64,000 nt of DNA from Bacteroidales bacterium UBA6851 (GTDB taxonomy: Bacteria > Bacteroidota > Bacteroidia > Bacteroidales > UBA932): the NCBI GenBank assembly GCA_002451795.1, contig DKDJ01000003.1:48617-112616 (forward strand), in the 5' to 3' direction. The notes under the pieces are model-generated. The model was not told the DNA's origin, searched no databases, and saw nothing but the letters and a program-made list of their open reading frames with translations. Positions 1-7,821 of the stretch are shown here, one piece after another; the first letter of the stretch is position 1, and the number at the start of each line of letters is the position of its first letter. The translations under genes and the position numbers were made by a program.

Positions 1-296
1 GAATACTCCATGCGAAGACCTATGCCCAGATTGTCCTTGATCATATAAGAGAAAGCGGGGCTGACACTTAACCGATATCCGACAGAATTGATATTATCAG
101 CGACAAGGAACTCGAAATCATCGTTGTGATGTATGGAATAATTCGCAGTGCCACCAGCCATCCAAGTACCTTTCTTCACAAAGACACCGGAGTGTGAGAA
201 ATCATATCCACGATCATAACGCTGAGCCCCTACCTCAAAGGCAAGAGCAGTCAGCATCACAATCGCAAACAAAATCTTCAAGTAAGCACTGCGCAT
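1..296 (-). CDS. Outer-membrane beta-barrel protein, N-terminal part (runs off window edge)
   Basis: Only the first 98 codons are present; the gene continues beyond the left edge. I translated it from the ATG at 294-296. It starts with a typical cleavable signal peptide (basic MRSAYLK, a hydrophobic core, then GAQ near residue 25). After that come short alternating polar/hydrophobic stretches such as GTWMAGGTANYSI and LSVSPAFSYMIKDNLGIGLR, the usual look of a small outer-membrane barrel. The start codon lies 3 bp after the stop of the upstream lipoprotein gene, so it is probably the last or a late gene of the same operon. I infer that it is the membrane partner of the DUF4493 lipoproteins, but the sequence shows only the shared transcription unit. 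The exact family cannot be named from this fragment. Confidence 0.7.
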   Translation of the reverse strand, partial: MRSAYLKILFAIVMLTALAFEVGAQRYDRGYDFSHSGVFVKKGTWMAGGTANYSIHHNDDFEFLVADNINSVGYRLSVSPAFSYMIKDNLGIGLRMEY

Positions 297-299
297 AGG

Positions 300-2114
300 C
301 TATTCGTACAAGAGTTCCACCTTGTCCACCCATAGTTTACTGCCCGTATGTCCAGTGAAATAATCACCATACATACTTGCAGCAAAACTTATCACAATAT
401 GTGTTGGAGTCTTGGTAGTGGTGTGATAATCTAATGGGATGGTTATCTGTTGCCATACGTCTGTACTATTGGCCTCATCAGAAGTGAAAACTTTCTCACC
501 AAATGCAATAGTAGACTCATCGGTATTAAAGTCCACAAAAGTACTTTCGTTAGTCGTATTCACAAGAATTGGGCTGTTGGCATCTCCTCCGTATTTCTTA
601 TAATCCCAGTCTCCAAGAGCAATACGAAGAGAAGCCTTATCCCAATCACCAGCACTTACCCCATCAGGGCCATTACACTTATCTATTTTCCCTCCGGAAT
701 ACTTAGTCCACAAGCGCATGGCAGTAGGACGCGCAGTGAAAGGACGGCCAAAGAATACGGTTCCTCCGTCCATGCCAAGAGTTTCGCCAAAATGGCCAGA
801 GAAGAGATTACCGGCAGCAAACTTAATGACCACATACCGCGACTCAAGACACATTGACTGAGCGCCATCCTGTTTCTCATTCGCATCTGGATATGTTATC
901 TGATATCCAGAACCCACTGTAGTGGAGCCCTGGTTACCGCTGCACCACCATTTACTCTTAAGAGAATCATCAGACGATGATGGGTCGTAGAACGAGTAAT
1001 AATTCTTGCTCTCATCATGGCTAACCGTCTCAAAGCTGGAATTTGGAACACTTGGAGTGGCGTCAGTAGTTATGACTGAGACTCCATCCACGATCTCCTC
1101 TTCTCCGCTTTGTTTTGTCACTACAAGACGGTACTCATATTCAGTGGCGCCTTTAAGTCCACTGACAACTGAACTATAACTTCCTTCTGACACGCGAGTA
1201 GCAGCAGAAGTACGAATCCAGTCGGATGCATTCTTCTCCCTGTATTCAAAGAACACTCCATCCTGGGTATATTCGCTCTCGTCAACATCTGCAAAGGCAG
1301 TGAAATGTCCTCCCCAGATGTCATATTTGCTAGTAGCCGAAATACCGGTAGAGACAGGCACAAATATGATATCGTCATATATGTCATTTAGGGAGTCATC
1401 TACAAGGATGGTGACATCCACAAGACCGTTTTTCTCTATATATTTAAGGGCAAGCTTATAACGCTTTCCATTCTCCACAGCCGGAATAGACCCACTCTTT
1501 GTAAAATCACTCCCGTCAGAAAGAAGCTTTCCAGAGAATTTCCAGACAAGAGACGGTTCAAAACCAGAAGCAATGAAAAAGCCGTTTTTCCCACTATCCG
1601 CAGCCTTATATACGAGTTGCTGCGCTGCATCCTCAGCGTCGAGACCGATGGTGCATGAATAGTCCGAAGCGAAAAACTGATCCACAGACTCGTCGAAACT
1701 TACATTAGACACCACATTGCTCACCTTGGCAGCCACTGTCACATTTGAAGTACTTGAAGCCTTGATAGAAACTGCCGCACTACCCTTATAGCTCTTCTGT
1801 TCCCACGAAGCCACCGCAGGAGCAGACTTGGCTGCCTCTCCAGCCACAACATCCACTCTATATCCACCAACCGGAAGATATATAGCCTGAGGCATCTCGG
1901 AGTATTTATAGTGGCGCACCATACCGGAAAAATCATCTTTGTAAATACGCACATCAGCAGATGCGAGCAGTTCATCAGAGCTCATTGCAGCCTTTGTATT
2001 CTCGGTATTAACACTAAGAGAAAGAGCACCCTGCACTGAATTGTCAAGAGTATTTTGACATGCCGGCAAAGCCACCAGTACAGCCAGACTCACATAAATC
2101 AATTTTCTATTCAT
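300..2114 (-). CDS. DUF4493/PCMD-domain surface lipoprotein
   Basis: A 604-residue lipoprotein. The signal peptide ends in the lipobox LPAC, with Cys19 as the lipidation site. Residues about 25-240 look like a DUF4493 region, repetitive beta-rich sequence shared with the next two genes upstream. Residues about 255-350 resemble a fibronectin type III fold (YEYRLVVTKQSG near the end). Residues about 357-604 match the PCMD family (putative carbohydrate metabolism domain), opening with VPNSSFET and carrying AAGNLFSGHFG and FFGRPFTARPTAMRLW. PCMD proteins are Bacteroidota surface lipoproteins with a jelly-roll-like fold, and their biochemical role is not established. It is third in a run of four lipoprotein genes when counted back from the barrel gene and is spaced 13 bp from its upstream neighbour. 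A glycan-binding or surface-assembly role is inference. Confidence 0.8.
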   Translation of the reverse strand: MNRKLIYVSLAVLVALPACQNTLDNSVQGALSLSVNTENTKAAMSSDELLASADVRIYKDDFSGMVRHYKYSEMPQAIYLPVGGYRVDVVAGEAAKSAPAVASWEQKSYKGSAAVSIKASSTSNVTVAAKVSNVVSNVSFDESVDQFFASDYSCTIGLDAEDAAQQLVYKAADSGKNGFFIASGFEPSLVWKFSGKLLSDGSDFTKSGSIPAVENGKRYKLALKYIEKNGLVDVTILVDDSLNDIYDDIIFVPVSTGISATSKYDIWGGHFTAFADVDESEYTQDGVFFEYREKNASDWIRTSAATRVSEGSYSSVVSGLKGATEYEYRLVVTKQSGEEEIVDGVSVITTDATPSVPNSSFETVSHDESKNYYSFYDPSSSDDSLKSKWWCSGNQGSTTVGSGYQITYPDANEKQDGAQSMCLESRYVVIKFAAGNLFSGHFGETLGMDGGTVFFGRPFTARPTAMRLWTKYSGGKIDKCNGPDGVSAGDWDKASLRIALGDWDYKKYGGDANSPILVNTTNESTFVDFNTDESTIAFGEKVFTSDEANSTDVWQQITIPLDYHTTTKTPTHIVISFAASMYGDYFTGHTGSKLWVDKVELLYE

Positions 2115-2127
2115 AGTTCTGCCCTCC

Positions 2128-3378
2128 TTATTCTACAACCAACACTATAGGGATACTCTTCTTGCAGCCTTTCTTGTCCACTACATTCATAGTGAAAGTG
2201 TGGGTTCCCGCAAATCCGCGAAGAGGCGTCTGTGCATTAGAAAGATCGAAGAGGATCTCGGTCTTGCCAAGAAGTTCTGCCCCATGAGGGAACGGAACGA
2301 TATCGAAGATACCCACAGCAGCCGCAGACGGATTGATAAGATCAAGTTTCTGCCCACCGACAGTATTTACTGAATTGATGAAGTCCTCATTCGTAGAGTC
2401 AATATCCACGGTAAACTTGAGTGTACCATTAGGTACCAAAGCCTTCATGGTAAAGTTAAACGGAGTACCGACGGCAGGCACATTCACTGGATTAGATATA
2501 TCGAAGTCAGAAGTGCTCACAAGGTCTATTCCACCATCGCCCGCTGGAGCATCTGGATCATTGCCATCGCCCTCTTCAGCTCCAGGGACATCACTGTCAA
2601 GTTCCACATCAGAGATGAGCCCGTCAATCTCCACGCCTACAGACACATTGCCAGATTCGTCAACTTTCTTCATGAAAGTGACAATGTGGTAATCACGAGC
2701 CTTGATTCCTGTAATGGTGGTCGTCATCTTCTGATTCTTTCCTTCAATACCTCCCTTGAAAGTAACCGTCATAGTGGAATTACCTTCTCCGACAGCAAAA
2801 TAACCGATACGCTGCTCGTATTTGGGCTTTCCGCTATTGTAAGAAAGCACATACTCAAGTGGAGCCCCGGAAGTCACCTCGACGGTTGACTTGCCGTCAG
2901 AAGTCACCATAGCAAGAAAATCGTCATTATATCTAACGGATACCGCGCTCTGAAGAAGCGTGCAAGTGAGTGTTCCAAGAGTTGTGGTCTTCCCTGCCTC
3001 AATGGTAAAAGACTCGCTCACACCATACACTGGAGCGGAAAATTTGGCATCAGGCACATCTGAAGACGAAGACCTTACGTCAAGTCTATAGGCCCCTGCC
3101 AGCAGAGAGATACCGCCCTTGGCATCCTGCTTCACAGAGCCATAAGTTCCGGACCATACAAGTTCTTCGGAAGAATTGTACACATAGAGCATATAGTTGC
3201 CATCGGCTGCTTCTGCCTTGGTAGGCGAGGTCATTTCTTCGGAATAATCAATGCTCATTCCGTCCAGGGAAAGAGTCCCCTTGAGTGAGGAAGAGTTCCC
3301 GTAATCAAATTTGTCATCCACGCAGGACACAAGCGAGAGTGTGGCAAGTGCCGACAATATTATTTTGTTCATTTTCAT
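2128..3378 (-). CDS. DUF4493-domain lipoprotein
   Basis: A lipoprotein of 416 residues from the ATG at 3378. Two other in-frame ATGs are possible, at 3390 and 3372. I prefer 3378 because it gives a compact signal peptide ending in LVSC (Cys19); the start at 3390 would overlap the upstream gene's stop. The N-terminal half (to about residue 250) resembles DUF4493 in the neighbouring genes: a strand-rich region with GGISLLAGAYRLDVRS and later GIKARDYHIVTFMKK. A low-complexity acidic linker of Asp, Gly, Ala and Pro (about residues 265-285) joins it to a C-terminal beta domain of about 130 residues that I do not recognise. The upstream gene's stop lies 5 bp before this start, so the two are probably translationally coupled. 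Confidence 0.75.
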   Translation of the reverse strand: MKMNKIILSALATLSLVSCVDDKFDYGNSSSLKGTLSLDGMSIDYSEEMTSPTKAEAADGNYMLYVYNSSEELVWSGTYGSVKQDAKGGISLLAGAYRLDVRSSSSDVPDAKFSAPVYGVSESFTIEAGKTTTLGTLTCTLLQSAVSVRYNDDFLAMVTSDGKSTVEVTSGAPLEYVLSYNSGKPKYEQRIGYFAVGEGNSTMTVTFKGGIEGKNQKMTTTITGIKARDYHIVTFMKKVDESGNVSVGVEIDGLISDVELDSDVPGAEEGDGNDPDAPAGDGGIDLVSTSDFDISNPVNVPAVGTPFNFTMKALVPNGTLKFTVDIDSTNEDFINSVNTVGGQKLDLINPSAAAVGIFDIVPFPHGAELLGKTEILFDLSNAQTPLRGFAGTHTFTMNVVDKKGCKKSIPIVLVVE

Positions 3379-3382
3379 AATC

Positions 3383-4114
3383 TCAGTCATTCAAATCCAC
3401 ATCCGTCAAACCGGCATCCACCACAGTATCATCAAAGCTGATAGTGATAGTACTGCCACCGACATTAGAGGCATCAAACTTAAGTGTGTAACAAGTAGCA
3501 GGCTCAAGGTTCTTGAACTCCATCTCGGCAAGTTCCTGCTGTTTTCCAGCCTGATTGGTTAGCTCGCCCTTCACCTTGAACTGATAAGCATCCATAAACA
3601 CAGCACGCGTTTCTCCCTTAGGCACGGAAATCACTGTACTATTGCCAGTTGTGATAGTAAATGTGTAGTCACTGTAATAATGGAGGAAGTTATCGGTAAA
3701 TGCTAGTTTCACCACACTTCCAGCAAGTTTCACTGTAACTTTCACATCACTTGTCTGTCCACCTTTCACCGTGAAATTCTGAGAGCCCTTAAAACAAGGC
3801 TTGTCAAAACCCTCATCAGAAAGGCTACCATACTCGGCACTTACAATATAGTCCCCAACAGGGAGAGTTGTCACATCATCCAAATTGGTTACCAAAGTCA
3901 CATTGTCATGACTATCAGTGATCTGCACCTTGAAATCCGAAGCCTGCGGAAGAGAGGTAAAATCACTCACATTGCTCTTGGTCGTGACGTCCACTATGTC
4001 GGTCACCGGAGCCAGAGCAATACGTACACTGCCATCCATCTTCTCCCCCTGCTTGGTGCAGCAAGAGAAAAGCGCCATGGAGGCAAGTGCCACTGCAATC
4101 ATTGTTCTTTTCAT
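3383..4114 (-). CDS. DUF4493-domain lipoprotein, short form
   Basis: 243 residues. The signal peptide MKRTMIAVALASMALFSCC is followed by Thr-Lys, and Cys18 is the likely lipidated residue. The mature protein is essentially one DUF4493 domain: SLPQASDFKVQITDSHDN, then LPVGDYIVSAEYGS, GGQTSDVKVTVKLAGSVVKL and YTFTITTGNSTVISVPKGE. The same order of elements occurs in the two longer proteins downstream, which add a C-terminal domain. I read this as the single-domain member of the set. It sits 12 bp downstream of the fimbrillin-like gene and just upstream of the 416-residue DUF4493 gene, within one minus-strand operon. No enzymatic residues are apparent. Surface location is inferred from the lipobox and the barrel partner. 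Confidence 0.75.
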   Translation of the reverse strand: MKRTMIAVALASMALFSCCTKQGEKMDGSVRIALAPVTDIVDVTTKSNVSDFTSLPQASDFKVQITDSHDNVTLVTNLDDVTTLPVGDYIVSAEYGSLSDEGFDKPCFKGSQNFTVKGGQTSDVKVTVKLAGSVVKLAFTDNFLHYYSDYTFTITTGNSTVISVPKGETRAVFMDAYQFKVKGELTNQAGKQQELAEMEFKNLEPATCYTLKFDASNVGGSTITISFDDTVVDAGLTDVDLND

Positions 4115-4126
4115 ATCGTTTACTGT

Positions 4127-5908
4127 TTATTTCTTGATTTGTACTTTTATATTGTCGATGTAGAGCCAGTAGGTTCCATTTCCTTTATAGGCCGTTTCAG
4201 TTTCCTCACGTATAGACAATCTTTTCTTAGACGTCATACCTGGCAAGACAGTCGTGTGAACTTTATCTATGACGTCATAAGATCCACCGGTTTCATTCAG
4301 TTCGAAGGAATCAGCGTACGTTCCATCAGTGTCTCCGCTGACCAGATTCATGCTCTTGTCGGTCCATCCCACAAAAACTTTTATTCCCAGTTCCGGATTC
4401 GTTATAGCCGCCCCCTCCTGCCGGTCCATGGAATAGTCAAACGAAAATACGAGATCCACAGACTTCCCTTCCTTGATGCAATTCAATACAGGTGAATCAC
4501 AGCGGGAAGGATAATTTACGAACAGTTCCCTGTGTGCGGCAAGTCTTACAGCTTTCCCCGCTGCCCCTCCGGCGCGAGCAAAACCCCATCCGCTCGGTAT
4601 ATAATACGGGTCTTTGTTGCCGACATTGGAGCTGGAATGTTTGTCCCCGTTATTGAATGACTCTATGTCACGGAAGTCTTCATACATCAGATAAGGACAG
4701 TTGAGAACTACTGGCAGCACAGTCTGCGAAGTTCCAAGCAAAGGGAATGTAATCTTCTCCGACACTATGGCATTCTCACTTTCATATTTTATGGTTGCCG
4801 TCTTTCCGCTCAAAGCCTCAACATCTGCCCTATCGGAAGACACCATAAACTCAAAACTCTCCCCCACTCCTATATTGGAACCATCTTTCTTATTGATAGT
4901 CAACGTCTGGCATTTTTCAAAGCAAATTACCGCTTCAGTATCAAAAGAAATCGTGATATTCTGCACTTCCTCTCCAAGATTATTAGAGCCAAGTAAGAAA
5001 CGGATTGTATACAAATCCTCCGCGGACCTTACCTTCAGTGGCACTGAGGTAATATGACCAGCCTGAAAGTCCCTTCCAGAAAGATTGATAGGATCCAGAT
5101 CCGAATATTTATGAGAGGAAAATACACGGATATTCATCTCATCCCCCTCTCCATACACAGAAGCCGGAGGGAAAATACCGGCGGAGATAAATTCCCCATT
5201 CTGAACCGGATCATCCAGATCAATCACCATCTTTGAAGAACTTGTACCGGAAAGCAAGGCCGTGCCGTCGGACAGATTGAGACGAACATCGCCAGACACC
5301 GCCTGTGGCATAGAGAATTCGATACGAGTGACAGGCTCTCCCAGAACGTCATTGCCAAGAGGGACATAAAACCTCAGATAATGAAGGATATGATGAAGTC
5401 TGGCTCGAAAACTCAAGGACTCGTCCACAGGAGAACTCTCATCCAATGCGCGCAGCTCCGTAGATTGGAATGTATCAGAGACAACTATTCCCACGCCGCC
5501 GGAAGCCGTGCCATCCTGAATAGAAGGTAGACTGAATATAGCATTATCGCCGTCTAAAGACTGCGGCTGTGGATATGAAAGACGATACACATATTCTCCA
5601 GGGGTCATAGAAGAACTTAGCGTAGATGTAAAAAAGGCTTTAGCACCATCCCTTGATACAAGAGTAAACGGCTGCGCGCTTAAACCTGACGCAGAAACAT
5701 CATCAGAGGGCGAAGCCCAAAGCGCAATCTTATCACCTTTCTCCCAAATAAATGCAGCGGCAGAGGGGTCAAGAACGGTCTTTGTGCCACTGCCATCAAA
5801 CGTCAGCCCGACAGTAATCTTTCCGCCTTTTAACTCCTCCGTATCGATACGTGTACATGCTATCCCAGCAAGTATCAGATACAACGCCAGCAAATGCCGA
5901 ATTTTCAA
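4127..5908 (-). CDS. Fimbrillin-like lipoprotein with C-terminal jelly-roll-like domain
   Basis: The open frame extends to an ATG at 6010, but a strong Bacteroides-type promoter (5928-5960) lies inside that extension, so the true start must be downstream. The best candidate is TTG at 5908, giving a signal peptide of KIRHLLALYLILAGIAC (Cys18 lipidated); GTG at 5923 is an alternative. From TTG the protein has 593 residues. The first roughly 330 residues resemble Mfa-like fimbrillins: a TKTVLD segment, then FIWEKGDKIALWAS, YVYRLSYPQPQS, and later ISAGIFPPASVYG. The C-terminal 190 or so residues (YEDFRDIESFNNGDKH onward, ending WLYIDNIKVQIKK) look like a galactose-binding-like jelly roll. As the first gene of the DUF4493 operon it may be a surface tip or adhesin component; that is inference. 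Confidence 0.7.
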   Translation of the reverse strand: MKIRHLLALYLILAGIACTRIDTEELKGGKITVGLTFDGSGTKTVLDPSAAAFIWEKGDKIALWASPSDDVSASGLSAQPFTLVSRDGAKAFFTSTLSSSMTPGEYVYRLSYPQPQSLDGDNAIFSLPSIQDGTASGGVGIVVSDTFQSTELRALDESSPVDESLSFRARLHHILHYLRFYVPLGNDVLGEPVTRIEFSMPQAVSGDVRLNLSDGTALLSGTSSSKMVIDLDDPVQNGEFISAGIFPPASVYGEGDEMNIRVFSSHKYSDLDPINLSGRDFQAGHITSVPLKVRSAEDLYTIRFLLGSNNLGEEVQNITISFDTEAVICFEKCQTLTINKKDGSNIGVGESFEFMVSSDRADVEALSGKTATIKYESENAIVSEKITFPLLGTSQTVLPVVLNCPYLMYEDFRDIESFNNGDKHSSSNVGNKDPYYIPSGWGFARAGGAAGKAVRLAAHRELFVNYPSRCDSPVLNCIKEGKSVDLVFSFDYSMDRQEGAAITNPELGIKVFVGWTDKSMNLVSGDTDGTYADSFELNETGGSYDVIDKVHTTVLPGMTSKKRLSIREETETAYKGNGTYWLYIDNIKVQIKK

Positions 5909-5927
5909 AACGAAACTTCGCACTATG

Positions 5928-5960
5928 CAAAGGTAATCATTTTTTTGCAAATGCCTCAAA
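5928..5960 (-). promoter_or_regulatory. Bacteroides-type promoter of the DUF4493 operon
   Basis: Read on the minus strand there is TTTG (5960-5957), a 21-bp spacer, then TACCTTTG (5935-5928), matching the Bacteroides -33 TTTG and -7 TAnnTTTG pattern. Transcription would start around 5921-5925, which excludes the ATG at 6010 as the start of the first operon gene and favours TTG 5908 or GTG 5923. Confidence 0.65.
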
Positions 5961-5978
5961 CGGAGGCATAGAATAGAA

Positions 5979-6015
5979 AATCCGTGCACCAAAATACAAT
6001 TTTCAGGCACGGATT
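5979..6015 (-). terminator. Hairpin downstream of the FKBP gene (distal)
   Basis: A 9-bp perfect inverted repeat pairs AATCCGTGC (5979-5987) with GCACGGATT (6007-6015) around a 19-nt loop. On the minus strand it is followed by TTTTC. It lies behind the stop of the FKBP gene and a closer hairpin at 6027-6046, so it could be a second terminator separating that operon from the DUF4493 operon. Confidence 0.45.
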
Positions 6016-6026
6016 TGAAATCTAAA

Positions 6027-6046
6027 GATAGCGGGACACCGCTATC
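6027..6046 (-). terminator. Hairpin terminator after the FKBP gene
   Basis: GATAGCGG and CCGCTATC form an 8-bp perfect stem around a 4-nt loop, 17 bp past the FKBP stop codon. The following minus-strand sequence is TTTAGATTTC, a modest T-rich tail. It probably ends the operon running from the deoxynucleoside kinases to the FKBP gene. Confidence 0.55.
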
Positions 6047-6063
6047 AAAAATATCTTACGGGA

Positions 6064-6840
6064 CTACTTTTCTTCTTCGGCAGCTTTTCCAACCCTTACG
6101 AGTTCGACATCGAAGATAAGGGCTGAATTAGGCTTAATACCATGATTTCCACGCTCGCCGTATGCAAGATCCGATGGGATATAAAGTTTAATCTTACCAC
6201 CTTCTCCTACAAACTGGAGACCTTCTTGCCAACCCTTGATGACATCCTTAAGGACAAAAGAAACAGGATCTGCGCCTTCAGCAGTCTGATCGAACACAGT
6301 GCCATCAATGAGTGTTCCTTTATACCTAACAAAAAGAGTATCACTGAGTGTCGGAACGACCTCGCTACCCTGCTCGACAACCTCATACTGAAGTCCAGAT
6401 TCGGTAACATTTACGCCATCTTTTTTTGCATTGGCTGCAAGGAATTTCTCGGATTCCTCCTTTGCGAGAAGGGACTCATAGTTGTTTCTCTTCTCAAGAT
6501 ATGCATTAAAGGCATTATTAATGGACTCAGGGCTGTATTTAAACTGCTTGAAGAACTCTTCTGAATTTCCATCTCCCTTAGCATTAACATAAGCCTTCAT
6601 TCCTTTAAGAACCTCATTGTAGTTAAGTTCTCCGAAATTATAAGACTTGAGGAAACTTCCGAAGTTGATACCCATCAAGTAACTTACAGAATCCACCTCT
6701 GCTTTGGAAGGAACATAGTCCTTGGCAGTCATCACTTTCTTGTCGACGCCCTCAGCGTCTGCATCTGCCGCTGTCTGACTATTGCAGGCAACTGCTGTCA
6801 GTCCCATCGCAAGGGCTGCAATCAAATAAACTTTCTTCAT
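6064..6840 (-). CDS. FKBP-type peptidyl-prolyl isomerase, lipoprotein (Mip/FklB-like)
   Basis: 258 residues. A lipoprotein signal peptide (MKKVYLIAALAMGLTAVAC, Cys19) is followed by an FKBP N-terminal dimerisation region (about residues 45-140; VSYLMGINFGSFLK and a long helix with YLEKRNNYESLLAKEE). A C-terminal FKBP domain (about residues 150-255) carries the family signatures DTLFVRYKGTLIDGTVFD, VIKGWQEGLQFV, YIPSDLAYGERG and LIFDVELV. This family catalyses cis-trans isomerisation of prolyl bonds and acts as a chaperone in the cell envelope. It is the last gene of a co-directional group, 24 bp behind the ROK kinase gene, and is followed by hairpins. Confidence 0.92.
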   Translation of the reverse strand: MKKVYLIAALAMGLTAVACNSQTAADADAEGVDKKVMTAKDYVPSKAEVDSVSYLMGINFGSFLKSYNFGELNYNEVLKGMKAYVNAKGDGNSEEFFKQFKYSPESINNAFNAYLEKRNNYESLLAKEESEKFLAANAKKDGVNVTESGLQYEVVEQGSEVVPTLSDTLFVRYKGTLIDGTVFDQTAEGADPVSFVLKDVIKGWQEGLQFVGEGGKIKLYIPSDLAYGERGNHGIKPNSALIFDVELVRVGKAAEEEK

Positions 6841-6864
6841 ATTGTTATAAAATTAAACATTCCT

Positions 6865-7818
6865 TTATTCATCCAGAGCAAGTGCAGAGGCTCCAAGTAT
6901 GGCAGCATCAGATTCCTTAAGCGTGGAGAACAACACTGCCACTTTACCTTTCCATATCGGCATCACATTGTCATCCAATGCTTTCACCATAGGCTCATAG
7001 AAAAATTCCCGTGCCTTAGTAAGGCCGCCGAAAAGCACTATCGCTTCTGGAGCGCTAAACGCCACAAAGTTGGCAAGGCTACGTCCAAGCATCTTCCCCG
7101 TGTACTCCAATATTCTCAAGGCCATAGCATCACCACAAGTGGCGGCATCATACACCGTTTTGGAATTGAGCACAGAAGTACCACGAAGCATAGATGGCTC
7201 ATCCGTTTCCTCCAGCCACTCCTTCGCAGTGCGTGCCACCCCAGTAGCGGAGCAATACGTTTCAAGACAGCCACGCCTTCCGCAACCGCACAAGCGTCCT
7301 CCCGGCTCTACTATTATATGACCAAGCTCCCCGGCGTTGCCGTCGTGGCCATACACAATCTTGCCGTCAACAACTATGCCACTGCCAACACCTGTACCAA
7401 GGGTAATCATAATAAAATCTCTCATACCTCTGGCAACACCATACCTCATCTCCCCCATCGCGGCAGCATTGGCATCATTAGTAAGCCTAACCCTCACACC
7501 GCCAAGTACGGAAGATAATTTAGATGCAATCGGTACAATCCCATCAGCAGCCCAGGCTATATTGGCCGCATACTCAATACAACCATTGTAGTAATTGGCA
7601 TTGGGAGCTCCGATTCCCAGACCACATACTCCTCCGAAATCAACACCAGCATCATGAACGCACGAAAGGACAGCATCCCGTAGAGCACCCACGAAAGCAT
7701 CGGCATCCGTACCATAAGAGTCTGTCCTTATGATAGTTCTCGTCAGAATACTCCCATTGGCGTCCACAATACCTATCTTGGAAGTCTGCCCACCGATGTC
7801 AACCCCGACAGTGTACAT
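6865..7818 (-). CDS. ROK-family sugar kinase (glucokinase type)
   Basis: 317 residues, a normal ROK length. The N-terminal phosphate-binding loop is VGVDIGGQTSKIGIVD. The mid-protein sugar/ATP region includes LTNDANAAAMGE and MITLGTGVGSGIVVDGK. The zinc-binding ROK signature is GELGHIIVEPGG followed by CGCGRRGCLETY. These proteins phosphorylate hexoses at the 6-position in the cytoplasm. The sequence fits glucokinase better than a repressor because no N-terminal helix-turn-helix is present. It starts 3 bp downstream of the acyl-CoA ligase stop codon, so it is probably co-transcribed with it. Substrate specificity among glucose, N-acetyl amino sugars and others cannot be settled here. Confidence 0.9.
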   Translation of the reverse strand: MYTVGVDIGGQTSKIGIVDANGSILTRTIIRTDSYGTDADAFVGALRDAVLSCVHDAGVDFGGVCGLGIGAPNANYYNGCIEYAANIAWAADGIVPIASKLSSVLGGVRVRLTNDANAAAMGEMRYGVARGMRDFIMITLGTGVGSGIVVDGKIVYGHDGNAGELGHIIVEPGGRLCGCGRRGCLETYCSATGVARTAKEWLEETDEPSMLRGTSVLNSKTVYDAATCGDAMALRILEYTGKMLGRSLANFVAFSAPEAIVLFGGLTKAREFFYEPMVKALDDNVMPIWKGKVAVLFSTLKESDAAILGASALALDE

Positions 7819-7821
7819 ACC

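Noticed and set aside
683..886. Open frames on the opposite strand or other frames inside the lipoprotein, uvrA, rnr and atp genes
   Set aside because: They lack family resemblance, ribosome-binding context and promoters, and overlap clear genes completely.
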